Below are positions 9,598 through 19,285 of a stretch of 63,618 nt of DNA, in pieces. This stretch comes from Selenomonadaceae bacterium (GTDB lineage Bacteria; Bacillota; Negativicutes; Selenomonadales; Selenomonadaceae). The position numbers were made by a program, and so were the translations under genes. The stretch is from contig JAFZIV010000036.1 of assembly GCA_017554235.1 (NCBI GenBank), forward strand, positions 1 through 63,618, written 5' to 3'. The notes under the pieces were generated by a model that was not told where the DNA came from, ran no database searches, and saw only the letters and a program-made list of their open reading frames with translations. Position 1 is the stretch's first letter; each line of letters begins with the position of its first letter.

Positions 9598-10803
9598 TTA
9601 CGCATTAGCAAAAACTTCGTCTAAAATATTTACAACTTCGTCAACCTGCGCGGCAGTAATAATAAGCGGCGGCACAAAACGTAAAACCGTCCCGACCGTA
9701 CAGTTGATAATCGCGCCGCGTTTCATACACTCGTTGACAATCTCAACGCCTTTCATCTTCGGATTGGAAAGTTGCAAACCCAAAATTAAACCTTCGCCGC
9801 GTACTTCACTAATCTGCGCGGAATATTTTTTTTGCAATTCAATCAATTTATCTTTGAAATATTTTCCAACTTCAGCGACGTGAGCCAAAAATTTTTCATT
9901 CGGTATCGTATCAAGTACAACATTAGCCGCCGCGCAGGCAAGAGGATTTCCGCCAAAAGTCGTGCCGTGATCTCCCGCGTGAAAAGATTGTGCAACTTTT
10001 TCAGTGACGATAAACGCGCCAATCGGTACGCCGCCTGCAAGCCCTTTTGCCAACGTCACAATGTCGGGCTTAATGCCGTAATTTTCGTAAGCAAAAAATT
10101 TTCCCGTGCGTCCCATTCCGCATTGAATTTCATCAAGAATCAATAATGTACCGTGCTTATCGCAAAGTTCACGAACTTTTTTAAGATAATCGCCTTTCGG
10201 AGGATAAACGCCGCCTTCGCCTTGAATTGTTTCCAACATTACCGCGCAGGTTTTGTCGCTGATTTTTGATTCAAGGTCTGCAATGTCGTTGTACTTCACA
10301 TAGTCGAAGGCTTGAGGTAAAGGCTCGTAACCTTTATGATATTTTGGTTGCCCAGTCGCCGTAAGAGTTGCAAGCGTCCGCCCATGAAAACTATCCCATG
10401 CCGAAATAATTTGAGATTTTTCCGCGTCGAATTGATGAGCAAACTTACGGGCAATTTTGATAGCACCTTCGTTAGCTTCTGCGCCGGAATTTGCAAAAAA
10501 TGCGCGGTCAAGTCCCGAAAGTTTTACAAGTTTAGCGGCGGCGTTGGCTTGCGGCTCCGTGTAGTAAAGATTCGACACGTGAATTAATTTTTTTGCCTGA
10601 TTACAAATTGCGTCGACAAGCGGCGGGTAGTTATGCCCCAAAACATTTACGGCAATTCCCGCGAGAAAGTCAACGTATTTTTTTCCGTTGATGTCGTAAA
10701 CGTATGCGCCTTCGCCCTTGTCCAAAACAATTTTGTAACGATTGAACACGGGCAAATAATTTTTATCGTCACGTTCAAAAATTTGTTCCTGCGTTTCACT
10801 CAA
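9598..10803 (-). CDS. argD: acetylornithine aminotransferase
   Basis: PLP-dependent class III aminotransferase of 401 residues. It converts N-acetylglutamate semialdehyde to N-acetylornithine. Visible blocks are FANSGAEANEGAIKIARKFA (about 102-121), the SFHGRTLATL block, LDEIQCGMGRTG and the PLP-lysine segment TLAKGLAGG. The start is TTG with GGAGG about 9 nt upstream. It lies upstream of argF on the same strand, so arginine genes are adjacent. A succinyldiaminopimelate role is also possible for this family. Confidence 0.95.
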   Translation of the reverse strand: MSETQEQIFERDDKNYLPVFNRYKIVLDKGEGAYVYDINGKKYVDFLAGIAVNVLGHNYPPLVDAICNQAKKLIHVSNLYYTEPQANAAAKLVKLSGLDRAFFANSGAEANEGAIKIARKFAHQFDAEKSQIISAWDSFHGRTLATLTATGQPKYHKGYEPLPQAFDYVKYNDIADLESKISDKTCAVMLETIQGEGGVYPPKGDYLKKVRELCDKHGTLLILDEIQCGMGRTGKFFAYENYGIKPDIVTLAKGLAGGVPIGAFIVTEKVAQSFHAGDHGTTFGGNPLACAAANVVLDTIPNEKFLAHVAEVGKYFKDKLIELQKKYSAQISEVRGEGLILGLQLSNPKMKGVEIVNECMKRGAIINCTVGTVLRFVPPLIITAAQVDEVVNILDEVFANA

Positions 10804-10847
10804 AATAAAATTCCTCCTTCAAAAATATATTGTGTTGGTAAAATAGA

Positions 10848-10959
10848 GGCGCACAAGGACGTGCGCCCCGTCCGCACTCTGAGCGTGATGCGAAGATTGC
10901 GGACTGTTTTCTCTTTGCTAGCGTTTCTCTTTTGCGCCAAAAGAGAAATGCTTATAACC
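10848..10959. repeat. dispersed palindromic element, copy 1
   Basis: Intergenic element of about 112 bp between the PTS gene and argD. It has three hairpins in a row: GGCGCAC/GTGCGCC, GTCCGCA/TGCGGAC, and TTTCTCTTTTG/CAAAAGAGAAA. The outer hairpins and their flanks match the element at 48069-48180, but the central hairpin differs. It resembles REP/MITE-like extragenic palindromes. Confidence 0.75.
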
Positions 10960-10960
10960 T

Positions 10961-12280
10961 TTAAAATTCATCGTCAAGTCCTTTTTGCGCGGCTTCTTCT
11001 TCGCAAAGAAGTTTATCCTGCATTTTCACAAAAGGCAAGTAAACCAAAGTTGATTCAATAATTGTTAGCGTTTGTACAACCGCACCTTGCCAGCCGTTTA
11101 ACAAAAATCCTGCGATTATCGGCGGCGTTGTCCAAGGGACTTGCATTCCGCCAAAAGGCGACATAAATCCTATTGAAATTGAAATGTAGGTAATTATCAT
11201 TGCCAAAACCGGCGCAAGTATGAAAGGCACAATCATATAGGGATTAAAAACTATCGGCAATCCAAAAATTATCGGTTCGTTGATGTTAAAAATTCCCGGT
11301 ACAAGCGCAACTTTTGAAACCGTTTTCATCTGTTCAGATTTCCCGACAATGTAGCTTGCAATTAAAAATCCCATTGTCAAGCCGCAACCTCCGGCTTTCG
11401 TAAAAACATCGTGAATTTGTGCAGTCATTATGTGCGCCGCAGGATTTCCCATAAGTTGTTGTCCCATATCAAGTAATTGCTGATTTTCCCACGTGTTAGC
11501 TAAAAGTAACGGATTTACTACACCTCCGACGACATTCGGTCCATGTATTCCTGCCCAAAATAAAACGCTCTGCAAACCTATTATAACTATTCCGCCTAAC
11601 ATTGTATCGGAAAGTCCTTGCAACGGTGCCTGTATCAAATGAAAAATCAATTCTGGAAAAGTTGTTTCTAACACGTGATGACAAATGCCGTAAATAATCG
11701 CCGACAAAATAAAACAAATTACGGCAGGAGTAAACGCCGTAAAAGAACGAACAATTTCAACAGGTATCGAATCCGGCATTTTTATTCCAAGATTATGTTT
11801 GTCGCAATATAAAACAATCTTTGCTACGACAAATGAAACCAAAATTGCGGTAATCATACCGTTGGCACCAATCCAAGTGCGCGGAACAACTCCTCCGACA
11901 ACATCTCCACTTTCCGTTGTAATGTCAGGCGGCAATAAAATTAGAAAAGTTGTAAGCGCAATAACTGATGCAACACTAGCGTCCCCGCCTTCCATAGAAA
12001 CAAATTGATAAGTTATTCGCACCACAACAACTAAAGCCAACGCGCCAAATGTCGAATTTGCAACCGCATTTAATGAATCAGTCCAATGTGTGCCGAAAAG
12101 ACCGGACATAAATTCAGCGTAACCTGATATTGGCAAATTTGCGATAAGCAGAAATATAGAGCCGCCTATTGTAAACGGCATCGTCGAAATCATTCCGTCG
12201 CGAAGAGCTATTGCAAAACGTATTTGTCCGAAACGCATTAATAATTCACTAAGCTTATCTAAAAATTCCTGCCTATTCAT
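10961..12280 (-). CDS. PTS lactose/cellobiose-family IIC component
   Basis: Sugar permease subunit of 439 residues with about ten hydrophobic segments. Blocks such as WAGIHGPNVVGGVVNP and the INEPIIFGLPIVFNP segment near the active loop are typical of the cellobiose/diacetylchitobiose IIC family. It would bind and translocate a beta-linked disaccharide while IIB phosphorylates it. No IIA or IIB gene is nearby, so it must use partners elsewhere or be an orphan. ATG start with an AAGGTG site. The C-terminus is hydrophilic (about 15 residues). Confidence 0.88.
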   Translation of the reverse strand: MNRQEFLDKLSELLMRFGQIRFAIALRDGMISTMPFTIGGSIFLLIANLPISGYAEFMSGLFGTHWTDSLNAVANSTFGALALVVVVRITYQFVSMEGGDASVASVIALTTFLILLPPDITTESGDVVGGVVPRTWIGANGMITAILVSFVVAKIVLYCDKHNLGIKMPDSIPVEIVRSFTAFTPAVICFILSAIIYGICHHVLETTFPELIFHLIQAPLQGLSDTMLGGIVIIGLQSVLFWAGIHGPNVVGGVVNPLLLANTWENQQLLDMGQQLMGNPAAHIMTAQIHDVFTKAGGCGLTMGFLIASYIVGKSEQMKTVSKVALVPGIFNINEPIIFGLPIVFNPYMIVPFILAPVLAMIITYISISIGFMSPFGGMQVPWTTPPIIAGFLLNGWQGAVVQTLTIIESTLVYLPFVKMQDKLLCEEEAAQKGLDDEF

Positions 12281-12358
12281 AAATTCTACACCTTCTAAAA
12301 AACGGTATCAGTTGCCATTTTCGCAAAAAATTTTCAAATGTTCCAGAGAATCATTTAA

Positions 12359-13849
12359 TTACAAAATCCATCTGCCGTTACGTTTTTTCATTTCAAAATA
12401 AATCTGCCCAAATAAAAACCGTCTCATTATTTCTGAAAATGCAAATAAAACTTCATGTTCCTCCTTCGACCAAGTACGACTTTTTTTGCAATCGTCAAAG
12501 CCGACACAACCAATAAAATTTTCTCCGTCCATTACTGCACATTCAATGTAAGACTTAATATTCCGCCGTTCAAATTCCTGTTGCGCTCTGCCAATAAGTT
12601 TTGAAGTATCTGAACACTCACTGAATCTGCCAAGTTTTGTGTTGCGATAACGCTTTCTTATTTGTAAACGAAGCATAGGATCATGAGTCAATTCTGTTCC
12701 CTTGAAATCTCCACGCACATAATCAAACAAAATTTTGGGCCAATAATGCCCGTCAATATGCCAAATTACATACGCTCTATGAACCTTGAAATATTTTGCA
12801 AAAATCTGCAATAAAAGTTGTACTGCAAGCGAAGTATCTTTTGAGTGGAAAACCATTTGGAAAATATATTCCATTGGATTTAAAAGCATTTTACGAAAAC
12901 TTTGGGTAGGTAATTCTGAATTGTCCGCCGTTTGATGCTCGGGATTTTCAAGACCGTCACGATAAATTGTTTCAGTATCTTTGCCTTGCCGTTTACTTTC
13001 CGCCAACGCGGCATCTGCGCGGGAAAATAAAAGATCGTAATTCGAGCCGTGCTCTGGAGAAATTGCAATTCCAATACTTGCAGAAACTGAAACTTCTTCG
13101 TCTTCGTGCGTATAAACTTTTCTTAAAGTATCGCGAAGTTGCGAACACTTTTTGACAACTATTTCCGGCGACTTAATGTCGTTCATCATCACAACAAACT
13201 CATCGCCGCCGATATGTCCGAGAATATCAGTTTTGCGAAAGGTCGTCCGCAAATTCATTGCCATATCCATAATTACGGCGTCGCCAATTAAATGTCCGAG
13301 CTTGTCATTCACGGATTTAAAATTGTCTAAATCCAAAACCAATATGGCGTTCATTTTACTGTTGTCGGCGACAACTTGATTGACGAGATAAGGCGTATGA
13401 GTTTTGCTGTAAAGCCCTGTCATTGCGTCGCGCTCCATAACTTCTTTGAGTTGCGCTTCTCTTTTTCTTACGTGGTCAATGTTTCGTATAAAGCCAGTAA
13501 TTTTTTGGGCGACACCGTCAACAAATTCTGCACGATATTGCATTTTTACCCAAACAAAGTATCTTTTTCGCGTATAAACTTTAAATTCCAATTCATAATC
13601 TTGAAAAGGCGCGGTACGTTGCGTCTTCATATTCAGCAGACGGTTCATATGATTTTGAAATTCTATCCGATTTTCGGGATGAACCAGTCGCGCTTTCATC
13701 AAATGTTTTTTAAGATTTTCTCGCGGCAACTCGTGTTGAATTATCTGCGTCATTTTTTCATCGTAGTCTAATTTATCGTTGATAATGTCCCATTCAAAAA
13801 CCGCCATATTATTCAGCGAAACAGCCAATTTGTAAGTATCTGAAAACAT
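12359..13849 (-). CDS. PAS-GGDEF-GAF diguanylate cyclase
   Basis: Signalling protein of about 496 residues with no clear membrane segment. An N-terminal PAS-like sensor (about 1-130) is followed by a GGDEF domain with intact GGDEF in HIGGDEFVVMMND and the upstream DLDNFKSVND metal/substrate block. A C-terminal GAF-like domain covers about 330-490. It should make cyclic di-GMP; the RxxD inhibitory site upstream of GGDEF is not evident. The ATG at 13849 is preferred, with GGTGG just upstream; a TTG 18 bp earlier is possible. It stands alone between the PTS gene and hisS. Confidence 0.88.
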   Translation of the reverse strand: MFSDTYKLAVSLNNMAVFEWDIINDKLDYDEKMTQIIQHELPRENLKKHLMKARLVHPENRIEFQNHMNRLLNMKTQRTAPFQDYELEFKVYTRKRYFVWVKMQYRAEFVDGVAQKITGFIRNIDHVRKREAQLKEVMERDAMTGLYSKTHTPYLVNQVVADNSKMNAILVLDLDNFKSVNDKLGHLIGDAVIMDMAMNLRTTFRKTDILGHIGGDEFVVMMNDIKSPEIVVKKCSQLRDTLRKVYTHEDEEVSVSASIGIAISPEHGSNYDLLFSRADAALAESKRQGKDTETIYRDGLENPEHQTADNSELPTQSFRKMLLNPMEYIFQMVFHSKDTSLAVQLLLQIFAKYFKVHRAYVIWHIDGHYWPKILFDYVRGDFKGTELTHDPMLRLQIRKRYRNTKLGRFSECSDTSKLIGRAQQEFERRNIKSYIECAVMDGENFIGCVGFDDCKKSRTWSKEEHEVLFAFSEIMRRFLFGQIYFEMKKRNGRWIL

Positions 13850-13891
13850 TTCTCCACCCGCCCTCAACCAATGGAGCTTATAACTTCATTT

Positions 13892-15145
13892 TCAAGAAAA
13901 AATTTTCGTAATAACTTCGTCAACAGAAATTGTTTCCTGCGCGGAAGTCTCAAGATTTTTGACGGTAACAGTTTTGTCGGCAACTTCATCATCGCCGATT
14001 ATCAGCGCGAATTTTGCACCTGACTTAGCCGCCTGTTTCATCTGCGCTTTCATACTGCGTCCCGCAAAATCCATTGTAGCCGCAATATTTTTTTGCCGCA
14101 AATTATTCAGAAGTTGGAAGCCGCAAACTTCAGCCGCACTTCCCGCAGTCACAATAAAGGCGTCAAGTTTTTTCTGCGCGGACGGAACAAGATTTTGTTT
14201 TTCAAGCGCAATTAAAATTCTCTCAATACCTGCCGCAAATCCGATACCCGGCGTAGGACTTCCGCCAATTTCTTCTACAAGCCCGTCATAACGTCCGCCG
14301 CCCGCCAATGCAGATTGCGAACCCAATGGCGTATATTGAATTTCAAACGCCGTCTTAGTGTAGTAGTCAAGTCCGCGCACAAGCCGATTGTCAACCGTAA
14401 AGTCGACATTAGCCGCCGTCAAAAGTTCCTTAACCTTCGCAAAATGTTCCCTGCACTCGTCGCACAAACAAGTTTCAATTCGCGGAGCCTCGTCCATAAA
14501 ATCTTTTCCCGCGTCAACTTTACAATCCAAAATTCGCAGAGGATTTTTATCAAGTCGCGATTTACAATCGTTGCAAAGTTCATCGCGAACATCGCCGAAA
14601 TAATGTTGCAGTTTTTGACGGTACACGGGACGGCAAGCAGGACAACCGACCGTATTAATTTTAAGTTTGAGTTCGTCAAGCCCAAGATTTTTTAAGAAGT
14701 TCCACGCCAATAAAATTATTTCCGTGTCAAGGGCAGGATTTTTTTCACCAAGTGCCTCAACGCCGAATTGATGAAATTCCCTAAGCCTACCTGCCTGCGG
14801 TCTGTCGTAACGGAACATTGAACCGATATAAAAAAGTTTTACAAGATTTCCTGACGCGTAAAGTTTATTTTGAAGATAAGCGCGAACAGCTGACGCAGTA
14901 TTTTCAGGACGCAGAGTTATTGAACGGTTACCGCGATCCGTAAAGGTATACATTTCCTTTTCGACAACGTCCGTTGCTTCACCAATGCCGCGTTGAAAAA
15001 GTTCCGTATGCTCAAACGTCGGCGTCCTAATTTCTTCGTAGCCGTATGCCGCGCAGATTTTTCTAATTTCATTTTCAACGTACTGCCAGCCGTCAATTTG
15101 TTCCGGCAAAATATCTTTCGTGCCTCTCGGCGCATTAGTCAACAA
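13892..15145 (-). CDS. hisS: histidine--tRNA ligase
   Basis: Class II aminoacyl-tRNA synthetase of 417 residues. Motif 2 is in SMFRYDRPQAGRLREFHQFG (about 107-126). The histidine-specific LVRGLDYYTKTAFE block is near 255-270, and the GGGRYDGL segment follows. The C-terminal anticodon-binding domain is complete. The start is a TTG with GAGGTG 7 nt upstream. The upstream 200 bp, shared with divergent rpsU, show no T-box landmarks. Confidence 0.98.
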   Translation of the reverse strand: MLTNAPRGTKDILPEQIDGWQYVENEIRKICAAYGYEEIRTPTFEHTELFQRGIGEATDVVEKEMYTFTDRGNRSITLRPENTASAVRAYLQNKLYASGNLVKLFYIGSMFRYDRPQAGRLREFHQFGVEALGEKNPALDTEIILLAWNFLKNLGLDELKLKINTVGCPACRPVYRQKLQHYFGDVRDELCNDCKSRLDKNPLRILDCKVDAGKDFMDEAPRIETCLCDECREHFAKVKELLTAANVDFTVDNRLVRGLDYYTKTAFEIQYTPLGSQSALAGGGRYDGLVEEIGGSPTPGIGFAAGIERILIALEKQNLVPSAQKKLDAFIVTAGSAAEVCGFQLLNNLRQKNIAATMDFAGRSMKAQMKQAAKSGAKFALIIGDDEVADKTVTVKNLETSAQETISVDEVITKIFS

Positions 15146-15270
15146 AGTTTTTCACCTCTAAAAATTCGTTGCTCAAAATTTTTTCGTAAAAATAGAAAAT
15201 GGCAAATATATTTTAATTGACTGATAAAATTTTTTCAATGCACTTTAAAAACATTTTTTTAACGCTAAAG

Positions 15271-15299
15271 TTGACGATATAAAAAGTAAGTGATAAAAT
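15271..15299 (+). promoter_or_regulatory. sigma-70 promoter of rpsU
   Basis: TTGACG at 15271-15276 and TAAAAT at 15294-15299 are separated by 17 bp. Transcription would begin about 45 bp before the rpsU start. The opposite strand of this 204-bp gap serves as the upstream region of hisS. Confidence 0.65.
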
Positions 15300-15349
15300 A
15301 TTCGCCGTATGCGACAGCTAAGTTTTAAGCGAGGGGAGGGATAATAGCC

Positions 15350-15529
15350 GTGGCTAATGAAGTCAAAGTAGGGAAAAACGAATCCATAGACAGTGCTCTC
15401 CGTCGTTTTAAGCGAACCTGTCAAAGAGCGGGTACTCTCGCCGAAGTTAGAAAACGTGAACATTACGAAAAACCAAGTGTCCGCCGGAAAAAGAAATCTG
15501 AGGCGGCTCGCAAGCGTAAATTCCGTTAA
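15350..15529 (+). CDS. rpsU: 30S ribosomal protein S21
   Basis: A 59-residue basic protein starting at GTG with GGGGAGGG upstream. The peptide begins [20 protein letters not shown] and ends in a run of Arg/Lys ([10 protein letters not shown]), as S21 does. S21 assists mRNA binding on the small ribosomal subunit. It is in its own transcription unit, with a promoter at 15271-15299 and a terminator at 15611-15644. Its short length and GTG start make it easy to miss. Nearby dnaG/rpoD are classic partners of rpsU but here lie 7 kb away. Confidence 0.95.
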   Translation: MANEVKVGKNESIDSALRRFKRTCQRAGTLAEVRKREHYEKPSVRRKKKSEAARKRKFR

Positions 15530-15610
15530 AATTTTCGATAGCAATTATTTTGTCGTGAATTTTCTGTAGAGTTGCTTTTGGTCTCTTAGTATATCGGAAA
15601 ATCTGAATAT

Positions 15611-15644
15611 TGCCGCTGTCTCTTAAATTTGACGGCGGCATTTT
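15611..15644 (+). terminator. rho-independent terminator of rpsU
   Basis: TGCCGCTGTC pairs with GACGGCGGCA (10 bp, one wobble) and is followed by TTTT. It lies 81 bp after the rpsU stop and before the secretion operon. The rest of the 15530-15766 gap is AT-rich with no other clear feature. Confidence 0.75.
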
Positions 15645-15759
15645 CAGTTACACGCATAAAAAATTTTATTCAAGCTGATAGTATTTTCTAACAATTAAGC
15701 GATTAACTTAAAATCTACGATAAAATTTTTGTTCGTATCTTAAAAGAAGGGAGACTTGC

Positions 15760-15774
15760 ATGGTATATGACTGA
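15760..15774 (+). other. four-codon leader ORF overlapping the first secretion ABC gene
   Basis: ATG GTA TAT GAC TGA begins 6 nt after GGGAG, the ideal spacing. It overlaps the start codon of the transporter gene (ATG at 15767), which is 13 nt from the same SD. Ribosomes may load on the mini-ORF and reinitiate on the transporter frame. Confidence 0.4.
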
Positions 15775-17905
15775 CAATCAGTCCTCATCTGCGAATAATC
15801 GCACGGGAGTCATTTCAATTATAAAAATCCTGCAACATTACGGCGCAAAAGATTTAGAAAAAATCTATAAGGATAATCCTTTAACAGACGATCAAGCTAC
15901 GTGGGCAAAACTTCAGAAAATCGCTCGCAAGTACAACGTCAAAAGTACAATGATTCGTCCGACTATTGATGAACTGCGCGAAATTGAATATCCCGCCGTC
16001 GCAAAAATGAATGACGGCGCGTACATCGCAATCGGCAGTGCTAATGACGAAGTTTTACTCATAATCGATCCGCGTCAAAATAAACCAGTTGCGTTGCCCG
16101 TTAAAGATTTTCTTGAGAGTTGGTCTAACGAAATTTTAGTTTTCTCCGCCGCTTTCAGTTGGACGTATTTCAAAAAACGATTTAACGTTGATTGGTTTTT
16201 AAAAGTTATCGGTCACTATAAAAGACCGTTGGGCGAAGTACTAACGGCATCGCTATTTTTACAAGTAATGGGAATTGCTATGCCGCTTATTACGCAGGTT
16301 GTCATTGATAAAGTTATCGGCAACTCCGGCTATTCGACGTTGATGGTTATCGGCGTGAGCATGATAATTTTCTTCTTCATGCAATCGTTGCTGACATTTC
16401 TCAAAACGTACATAATGAACCACACGACGAATAAACTTGACGCGATACTTGGCACAAGGTTATTTCGTCACTTAATCTCATTGCCCTTGCCGTATTACGA
16501 AAGGCGGCGCGTCGGTGATACGTTAATGCGTGTCGGCGCGTTGGGACAAATTCGCGGATTCTTAACAGGTACAGGCTTAATGACGATATTGGACGTATTT
16601 TTTTCCGTCGTCTTTATCGGCTTTATGTTCTGGTATTCAGTGCCGCTTACGTTAATAGCTCTGTCGATTGTGCCGCTTTACATTGTCCAAAATGTTTGGG
16701 CTGTACCGATTATCAAACGCAAAATTGAAGCGGTATGGCGTACAGGTGCGATGAATAACGCATTTATGGTTGAGTCCATTACGAACATGGAAACAATTAA
16801 ATCGTTGGCAGTTGAGCCGCAATTCGTCAATAAGTGGGAAAATCTTTTGGCGCGTTATGTGCGGACGACTTTTGAGAATGTAAAATTTAATTTAGTTATC
16901 AACGCATTTAGTGGCGTTGTACAAGGTTTGCTGTCAATGGCTATCCTCTGGTACGGCGGTCATATGGTTATGGACGGCTACTTTACGCTTGGTCAGTTAA
17001 TCGCCTTCCAAATGTTATCAGGACAGGCTACAGGACCAATGACTAAACTTTTAACGATGTGGCCGCAAGTTCAGCAGGTCGGATTAGGGCTTGAACGTAT
17101 CGGTGACATTTTGAATACGCCAATGGAACCTATTGTTCACGAAATTGGTAAACGCGGCGCACCAAGAATTGACGGCGAAATTGATATTAGTGATGTCTCT
17201 TTCCGTTACCGCGTTGACTTGCCGCTTGTCTTGAAAAATATCAATTTGCATATTAATCCCGGAGAAAAATTAGGTATCGTCGGACGTTCCGGCTCGGGTA
17301 AATCGACGTTGACTAACCTCGTACAAAATCTTTATGTTCCTGAATCGGGAATTATAACCGTCGGCGGAATCAACACGAAGGAAGCGAATCTTGCTTGGTT
17401 ACGCGATCAAATCGGCGTAGTTATGCAGGAAAATTATCTGTTCAATTCAAGTGTTCGTGATAACATTGCGGTCAGCAGACCTACCGCGACTATGGACGAA
17501 ATTATTAGGGCGGCACGTCTTGCAGGTGCTCACGATTTCATTTTGGAATTGAAGGAAGGTTACGACACAAAAGTTGGTGAACGCGGTGATTCTCTTAGCG
17601 GCGGACAACGTCAACGTGTAGCTATTGCCCGTGCACTTTTAGCCAATCCGCCAATTCTGATTTTCGACGAGGCAACCAGTGCACTTGACTACGAATCGGA
17701 AAGAATTATTTTCAACAATATGGAAGCCATAGGCGCGGGTAGGACAATGTTAATTATTGCGCACAGACTTAGCGCGGTTCGTCGTTGCGATAAAATTATT
17801 GTTATCGATAAAGGCGAAATTGTTGAAAGCGGTTCACATGAACAGTTAATTGCACTCGGCGGCTTGTATCGTTACCTTTACGATCAGCAAGAGACACGCG
17901 GATAA
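15767..17905 (+). CDS. type I secretion ABC transporter (HlyB/PrtD-like), first copy
   Basis: Inner-membrane ABC exporter of 712 residues. An N-terminal C39-peptidase-like domain (about 1-125) lacks an evident catalytic cysteine, as in HlyB, where it binds unfolded cargo. A six-helix transmembrane domain covers about 150-435. The ATPase domain has Walker A GRSGSGKST, signature [15 protein letters not shown], Walker B ILIFDEATSALD and a switch histidine in IIAHRLS. It is followed 21 bp on by the HlyD-like gene and then a second ABC gene, forming an operon. The RTX protein at 39.6 kb is a plausible cargo. Confidence 0.92.
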   Translation: MTDNQSSSANNRTGVISIIKILQHYGAKDLEKIYKDNPLTDDQATWAKLQKIARKYNVKSTMIRPTIDELREIEYPAVAKMNDGAYIAIGSANDEVLLIIDPRQNKPVALPVKDFLESWSNEILVFSAAFSWTYFKKRFNVDWFLKVIGHYKRPLGEVLTASLFLQVMGIAMPLITQVVIDKVIGNSGYSTLMVIGVSMIIFFFMQSLLTFLKTYIMNHTTNKLDAILGTRLFRHLISLPLPYYERRRVGDTLMRVGALGQIRGFLTGTGLMTILDVFFSVVFIGFMFWYSVPLTLIALSIVPLYIVQNVWAVPIIKRKIEAVWRTGAMNNAFMVESITNMETIKSLAVEPQFVNKWENLLARYVRTTFENVKFNLVINAFSGVVQGLLSMAILWYGGHMVMDGYFTLGQLIAFQMLSGQATGPMTKLLTMWPQVQQVGLGLERIGDILNTPMEPIVHEIGKRGAPRIDGEIDISDVSFRYRVDLPLVLKNINLHINPGEKLGIVGRSGSGKSTLTNLVQNLYVPESGIITVGGINTKEANLAWLRDQIGVVMQENYLFNSSVRDNIAVSRPTATMDEIIRAARLAGAHDFILELKEGYDTKVGERGDSLSGGQRQRVAIARALLANPPILIFDEATSALDYESERIIFNNMEAIGAGRTMLIIAHRLSAVRRCDKIIVIDKGEIVESGSHEQLIALGGLYRYLYDQQETRG

Positions 17906-17926
17906 TTTTAGAAAGGAGTACTCCCA

Positions 17927-19282
17927 ATGAAATTTTGGAATTGGCTGGTTCACGGCGAAGAACGTGAAAAAGAAACAGAATTTTTGCCTGCAATATTGGA
18001 AGTCACTGAAACACCACCTTCACCCACCGGACGTATTGTAATGTGGTCGATTTTAATATTGCTCTGCGTAGGTATAGCTTGGGCATTTCTCGGTAAAATA
18101 AATGAAGTTGCCGTCGCGCCCGGTAAAGTCATACCTTCGGGACAGGCTAAGACGGTGCAGGTTAAGAATAAAGGGATTATCAAGGAAATTCGCGTAATCG
18201 AAGGGCAACAGGTTGAAGAAGGCGAAGTTCTTGTAGTGCTTGACCCTACCACAACGTCTGCTGATTATGACAGCTTGAAAAAACGCGCCGCCTATTACAA
18301 ATTGGATATTCAACGCTTGACGGCTGAATTGACAGGCAGTTCCTTTATTCCTGAAGATGATCCCGACCTTGAAGCGCATGATTTGGCAGCAGAAGTCGCA
18401 TTGTATCAGAGTCGCACGAGAGATTATCAAACTCAACTTCAAAGTCGCAGTGACATCATTGAACAGAAAAAGGCGCGTCTTTTATCTACTCAAGCTACCT
18501 ACGAAAAATATGTCGAAGGCTTAAAAATCGCGCGTGAAAAGGAATCACGCCTTCAAGCTTTGATTGCTGAAAGTGCTATTTCAGAGTTCCAACTTTTGGA
18601 GCAACAAAATCAGACGATTGAGTATGAAAAGAATGCACAGGCTGAATTGGACGCTATTAACAGTATTCGCGCAGAAATTGCAGAAGCTGAACAAAATTTA
18701 GCTAATGTCAGTGCGTCTTATCAAAAGGATATTATGACTTCACTCGTTGAGGCTAAGAAAGAATATTATTCTGTTGTCGAATCAATCAAAAAAGCTGATG
18801 AAGATTCGCGCATGGCGACGATTGTTGCACCGACCAGCGGGCGCGTTTACAATCTTTTGGTACACACCGTAGGCGGTATAGTAACTGATGCACAACCACT
18901 TATGCAGATTATTCCTGAAGATACTACTCTGGAATTTGAAGTTTACGCCGATAACAAAGACATTGGCTTTATCAAAGTTGGTATGCCTGCTGAAGTCAAA
19001 GTTGAGACTTTTAACTTTCAGAAATTCGGTATGATTGACGCGACGGTTAAAGAAGTCAGCGCGGACGCAGAAAATACTGCAAGTGACGTTGAGAAGTACA
19101 AAAAATTTAAAATGATTCTTACTCCGAGCGGCAAAGATACTATTGACGTTTTCGGCGAAGAAGTTCCGCTTGCGGTAGGAATGAATGTCAGCGCGGAAAT
19201 TAAGATTAAGGAAAAGCGTATTGTTGACTTCTTCCTTGACCCGTTCCGTCAATACACTTCCGAAGCTTTGAGGGAGCGTTGA
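17927..19282 (+). CDS. HlyD-family periplasmic adaptor (membrane fusion protein)
   Basis: Links an inner-membrane exporter to an outer-membrane channel. At 451 residues it has one N-terminal transmembrane helix (about 37-56), a lipoyl/barrel half near 75-105, a long coiled coil at about 135-290 rich in Glu/Gln/Ala, and a second barrel half with TIVAPTSGRVYNLLVHTVGG near 300-320. A good SD (AAGGAG) precedes the ATG. No TolC-like gene is in the window. A membrane fusion protein with RTX cargo points to a cell with an outer membrane. Confidence 0.93.
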   Translation: MKFWNWLVHGEEREKETEFLPAILEVTETPPSPTGRIVMWSILILLCVGIAWAFLGKINEVAVAPGKVIPSGQAKTVQVKNKGIIKEIRVIEGQQVEEGEVLVVLDPTTTSADYDSLKKRAAYYKLDIQRLTAELTGSSFIPEDDPDLEAHDLAAEVALYQSRTRDYQTQLQSRSDIIEQKKARLLSTQATYEKYVEGLKIAREKESRLQALIAESAISEFQLLEQQNQTIEYEKNAQAELDAINSIRAEIAEAEQNLANVSASYQKDIMTSLVEAKKEYYSVVESIKKADEDSRMATIVAPTSGRVYNLLVHTVGGIVTDAQPLMQIIPEDTTLEFEVYADNKDIGFIKVGMPAEVKVETFNFQKFGMIDATVKEVSADAENTASDVEKYKKFKMILTPSGKDTIDVFGEEVPLAVGMNVSAEIKIKEKRIVDFFLDPFRQYTSEALRER

Positions 19283-19285
19283 TAT

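Noticed and set aside
15146..15270. Possible T-box leader for hisS
   Set aside because: No T-box GGUGG landmark, specifier loop or anti-terminator stem in the short divergent gap.
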